The translations under genes and the position numbers were made by a program. Of a DNA stretch of 7,673 nt, positions 5,341 to 7,673 are shown one piece after another; position 1 is the stretch's first letter; every line of letters begins with the position of its first letter. The stretch comes from DRGT01 sp022567895 (GTDB taxonomy: Archaea > Thermoproteota > Nitrososphaeria > Nitrososphaerales > Nitrosopumilaceae): contig JADFGC010000056.1 of the NCBI GenBank assembly GCA_022567895.1, positions 1 to 7,673 of the forward strand. The letters run 5' to 3'. The notes under the pieces were generated by a model that made no database searches, was not told the origin of the DNA, and saw only the letters and a list, made by a program, of their open reading frames with translations.

Positions 5341-6543
5341 TTGGAACTTGATTTTATTACAGAAAATGCGATTATTTACGTCCTTTTGGCATGGGTCATT
5401 ATTATTGTAATTGCTAAAGGCCTCAAACTAGATAATCATGGTTTTGAAATTAAGGCGTATAGTCTGGTTTACAAATATCAGGGTCTTCAGTCAGTCTTAA
5501 CCAGAATATTATCTCGTACAAAAAGAGGAGTTAGAGTATTTGCAGATGTTAGTGTTATAGCTGGTTTTCTTATGATGGGTTTTGCATTTTGGTTTTTGTT
5601 ATCTAATATTACTAAATTTTTTGTTGAACCAACAGAATTTGCTGAATTAACAATTCTGATTCCTGGAGTAACGTTAACTTCTGCACCAGCAATTATGTAT
5701 TTTCTCTTATCAATTCCAATAGTATTAGTAATGCATGAAGGTGCACATGGAATTGTTGCAACTCTAGAAAAAATTAAAATCAAAACTGGTGGATTTGCAA
5801 TATTCATTGCAATGTTTGCAGGGTTTGTAGAACCTGATGAAGAAGAATTTAACAATGCAAAGAAAATCTCAAAGTTGAGAGTTATTGGTGCTGGCGCAAC
5901 ATCTAATGTTGCTTTCTCATTTGCTTTGGGCTTAATTTTGCTAACAAATCCTCTTTTTGCACTAGTTTTACCAGAACCTATTCTTAGTACATTCTATGAA
6001 TTGCCAGATGGAGTAATGATTATTGACGTAATGCAGGGATTAGGTGCTGAGAAAGCAGGTTTGCTGCCAAATGACATCATCACAAAAATTAATGATGTTC
6101 AAATTATTTCAGCGTTAGATTTTGAAAAGGCAAATTTGAGTCCGGGTGATACTGTTTCAGTAACAGTGTTACGTGGTGAACAAGAATTACAATTTCTTGT
6201 AGAGATAATGCCATCGCCAGATGATCCAGAACGTGGTTTGATTGGAATTTTGCGGGATACAACTTTTGCTTTCAAACCAATTTACAATTTCATTGAATGG
6301 AATAATCCACAACTTTCAATGTTTTTACTTTGGTTATGGATGATCTCCTTTTTTATTGGAATAATCAACATGCTTCCATTACCAATTCTTGATGGAGGAA
6401 AATTCATTCATAGCATTATTGACAAAAAAATTTCTGACAAGGCTGTAAACAGTATAATGTTGGGAATCTATGCATTTACTTTTGCGTTGTTTGGGTTAAA
6501 CATAGCATTATCATATATGAAAACTGGTTGGTTTACAATCTAA
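5341..6543 (+). CDS. Site-2 protease family (M50) membrane metalloprotease with PDZ domain
   Basis: Family members cut transmembrane segments of substrate proteins inside the membrane, often to release regulators. The zinc motif HEGAH (HExxH) is at 132-136 at the end of a hydrophobic helix, and the third-ligand motif NMLPLPILDGG is at 343-353 with D351. Hydrophobic segments are seen at about 8-26, 70-90, 113-131, 152-162, 185-210, 325-349 and 372-392. A PDZ domain lies between the two catalytic halves (about 222-290, with GAEKAGLLPNDIITKIN at 235-251) and probably gates substrate access. The length of 400 is normal for PDZ-type archaeal S2P. All catalytic residues are present, so it should be active. 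The start is TTG, chosen from the TATA spacing and because the first hydrophobic segment follows at once. No cognate anti-sigma-like substrate is visible nearby. The thiolase gene follows 48 bp later without a T-run between, so co-transcription is possible. Confidence 0.92.
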   Translation: MELDFITENAIIYVLLAWVIIIVIAKGLKLDNHGFEIKAYSLVYKYQGLQSVLTRILSRTKRGVRVFADVSVIAGFLMMGFAFWFLLSNITKFFVEPTEFAELTILIPGVTLTSAPAIMYFLLSIPIVLVMHEGAHGIVATLEKIKIKTGGFAIFIAMFAGFVEPDEEEFNNAKKISKLRVIGAGATSNVAFSFALGLILLTNPLFALVLPEPILSTFYELPDGVMIIDVMQGLGAEKAGLLPNDIITKINDVQIISALDFEKANLSPGDTVSVTVLRGEQELQFLVEIMPSPDDPERGLIGILRDTTFAFKPIYNFIEWNNPQLSMFLLWLWMISFFIGIINMLPLPILDGGKFIHSIIDKKISDKAVNSIMLGIYAFTFALFGLNIALSYMKTGWFTI

Positions 6544-6553
6544 AATCAAATCA

Positions 6554-6563
6554 GATATTAAAG
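6554..6563 (+). promoter_or_regulatory. Weak TATA-like box before the tRNA thiolase gene
   Basis: GATATTAAAG is centred about 33 bp before the ATG at 6592, slightly far for a leaderless start but compatible with a leader of a few bases. The gap is A-rich and lacks a terminator, so read-through from the protease gene is an alternative. Confidence 0.25.
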
Positions 6564-6591
6564 AAAAAAATTTCTAAAAAAGAGATAAAAA

Positions 6592-7518
6592 ATGAAATGT
6601 GATAAATGTGAAAATCAAGTAGTATATTCCAGAAAATATTCTGGGGAAAGCCTATGTTCAGAGTGTTTTTCTACTTCTATTTTACGAAAAACTGCAAAAA
6701 CAATTTCAAAATATAAAATGATTAAAAATGGCGATATTGTTTGTGTTGCAGTTTCAGGGGGAAAAGATTCCCTTGCATTATTACACATCCTTGATAAAAT
6801 GTCAAAAACTCATCATTTTCAAATTAAAGTTATTACAATAGATGAAGGAATTCCAGGATATAGAAATGAGGCGTTAGAAATCGTTAAGAATTTTTGTTCA
6901 CAGTTACAACTTGAATTCAAGATTTTCTCTTATAAGGAATTATTTGATCTTACGATAGATGAAGCGATTCATGTTAGAGAAAATGAAAAAACCACTTCAT
7001 GTTCTATTTGTGGCACTCTAAGAAGACGAGCGATTGATCATGCAGCAAAAGAAATTGGTGCAAATGTTATTGCAACTGCTCACAATTTAGATGACATTCT
7101 CCAAACATTTCTTATCAATTTAATGTCAGGAGATACAACTAAGATAGGATGGATGGATCCTGATAATTCAGATAAAGTCCTGAGAAAAATAAAGCCATTT
7201 TGTGAAATTTATGAGTCAGAAATAGTGTTTTATGCATTTACCAAAGAAATTCCTTTTCAATCTGAACCATGTCCTCACATGAATGAAGGTATTAGGACAG
7301 AAATTCGTGAGTTTTTAAATTCTTTAGAAAATAAGCATGCTGGAATAAAAAATAATTGGTACAATTCTGTACTTAGAATTTCTCAAAGTCTTAAAACTGC
7401 AAGCTTCAAAGAAACAAATGTTTGTAAAAATTGTGGAAATGAATGTACGGGAGAAATTTGTTCTGTCTGTAAGATGGTTTTAAAATTAAAAGAAAACCAA
7501 GAGCGAATGCAAATATAA
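6592..7518 (+). CDS. ncsA: Ncs6/TtuA/TtcA-type tRNA 2-thiolation enzyme
   Basis: The enzyme adenylates a tRNA uridine and replaces its 2-oxygen with sulfur. In archaea the sulfur is thought to come from a ubiquitin-like carrier (SAMP/TtuB type). The N-terminal zinc ribbon has C3, C6, C22 and C25. The ATP PP-loop SGGKDS is at 55-60. The catalytic Cys pair is C137-x2-C140, and with C227 (in EPCPH) it matches the three Cys that hold a 4Fe-4S cluster in TtuA. AHNLDD at 163-168 is the second conserved block. A C-terminal zinc site has C278, C281, C290 and C293, with an extra C285. Two zinc sites and 308 residues point to the TtuA/Ncs6 group rather than bacterial TtcA. Whether it modifies U34 (anticodon) or U54 (T-loop) cannot be decided here. 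It precedes the SRP RNA on the same strand. Confidence 0.92.
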   Translation: MKCDKCENQVVYSRKYSGESLCSECFSTSILRKTAKTISKYKMIKNGDIVCVAVSGGKDSLALLHILDKMSKTHHFQIKVITIDEGIPGYRNEALEIVKNFCSQLQLEFKIFSYKELFDLTIDEAIHVRENEKTTSCSICGTLRRRAIDHAAKEIGANVIATAHNLDDILQTFLINLMSGDTTKIGWMDPDNSDKVLRKIKPFCEIYESEIVFYAFTKEIPFQSEPCPHMNEGIRTEIREFLNSLENKHAGIKNNWYNSVLRISQSLKTASFKETNVCKNCGNECTGEICSVCKMVLKLKENQERMQI

Positions 7519-7519
7519 C
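7511..7519 (+). promoter_or_regulatory. TATA-like box for SRP RNA, overlapping the thiolase stop codon
   Basis: AAATATAAC spans the TAA stop at 7516-7518. Its centre is about 26 bp before 7541, where the SRP RNA similarity begins. A dedicated promoter is expected for this highly expressed RNA. Confidence 0.5.
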
Positions 7520-7540
7520 ATTATTTTGTAACAAAAATTG

Positions 7541-7673
7541 GTAGTGGGGAGGATCGGGGTGCTAGCCGTGCCCTGTTCTGAAACCGGCTATATGCAGAGA
7601 TCAGTAACTACTGGGTAAATCTCTAGAAAGGTAATTCCCACTTGGTATGCGGAAATGAAATCACGCCGAGGCG
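7541..7673 (+). ncRNA. ffs: Signal recognition particle RNA (7S RNA), 5' part, 3' end beyond window
   Basis: This RNA is the scaffold for SRP19 and SRP54, which target nascent membrane and secreted proteins to the translocon. The segment is much richer in GC than the surrounding genes and has no reading frame. The Alu-domain core is recognisable: GTGCCCTGT at 7568-7576 matches the conserved SRP motif with UGU at 7574-7576. GAAACCGGCTATATGC at 7580-7595 resembles the archaeal Alu-domain consensus. TAGCC (7563-7567) can pair with GGCTA (7586-7590), and AGAGAT (7596-7601) with ATCTCT (7619-7624). About 300 nt is usual for archaeal SRP RNA, so roughly the first 130 nt are here and the S domain with the SRP54-binding helix 8 lies outside. 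The 5' end is estimated from the TATA spacing and may be off by several bases. RNase P RNA was considered and does not fit. Confidence 0.8.

Noticed and set aside
7541..7673. RNase P RNA as identity of the structured RNA
   Set aside because: GAAACCGGCTA recalls the 3' end of RNase P RNA, but the 5' conserved GAAAGUC-type block is missing, while the GTGCCCTGT and ATATGC elements fit the SRP Alu domain.
1..7673. Mobile elements, CRISPR, defence genes or tRNAs
   Set aside because: No transposase or integrase, no regularly spaced repeats, no terminal inverted repeats and no tRNA-like T-loop motif with cloverleaf were seen. Base composition is even apart from the SRP RNA.

Overview
The window is AT-rich, gene-dense archaeal DNA, most likely from a marine ammonia-oxidizing thaumarchaeon (Nitrososphaerota, Nitrosopumilus-like). 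The signs are a tetraether-lipid-synthase-type radical SAM protein, archaeal Pelota, an Ncs6/TtuA-type tRNA thiolase, TrmB and DtxR regulators, and an archaeal SRP (7S) RNA. In addition, TATA-like boxes lie about 25-32 bp before most start codons, with no convincing Shine-Dalgarno sites, which points to leaderless mRNAs. The assignment rests on protein and RNA recognition by eye; no search was run.

Left part (1-2874): a minus-strand Tes-like radical SAM gene runs off the left edge. It is divergent from a tight plus-strand cluster: a TrmB-family regulator, a DtxR/MntR-family metalloregulator 1 bp later, and a 54-residue Cys-rich protein 5 bp after that. The shared 118-bp region (1362-1479) holds two core promoters and two small inverted repeats.

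Middle part (2880-4989): a minus-strand YjbQ/UPF0047 protein ends 5 bp from the Cys-rich gene, tail to tail. Divergent from it is an unrecognised 140-residue protein, followed by pelota, the ribosome-rescue factor.

Right part (4986-7673): CutA1 on the minus strand overlaps the pelota stop by 4 bp. A PDZ-containing site-2 (M50) membrane protease is divergent from cutA across only 43 bp with crossed TATA boxes. An Ncs6/TtuA-type tRNA 2-thiolation enzyme follows, and then the 5' part of SRP RNA, cut by the right edge; its TATA box overlaps the stop codon of the thiolase gene.

Most genes are core archaeal housekeeping functions: membrane lipid, mRNA surveillance, tRNA modification, protein targeting and membrane proteolysis. 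I do not see a defence system, mobile element, CRISPR array or tRNA. The least explained parts are the TrmB/DtxR/Cys-rich cluster facing the Fe-S-rich Tes gene, the unrecognised 140-residue protein, and the compact promoter and terminator arrangements.
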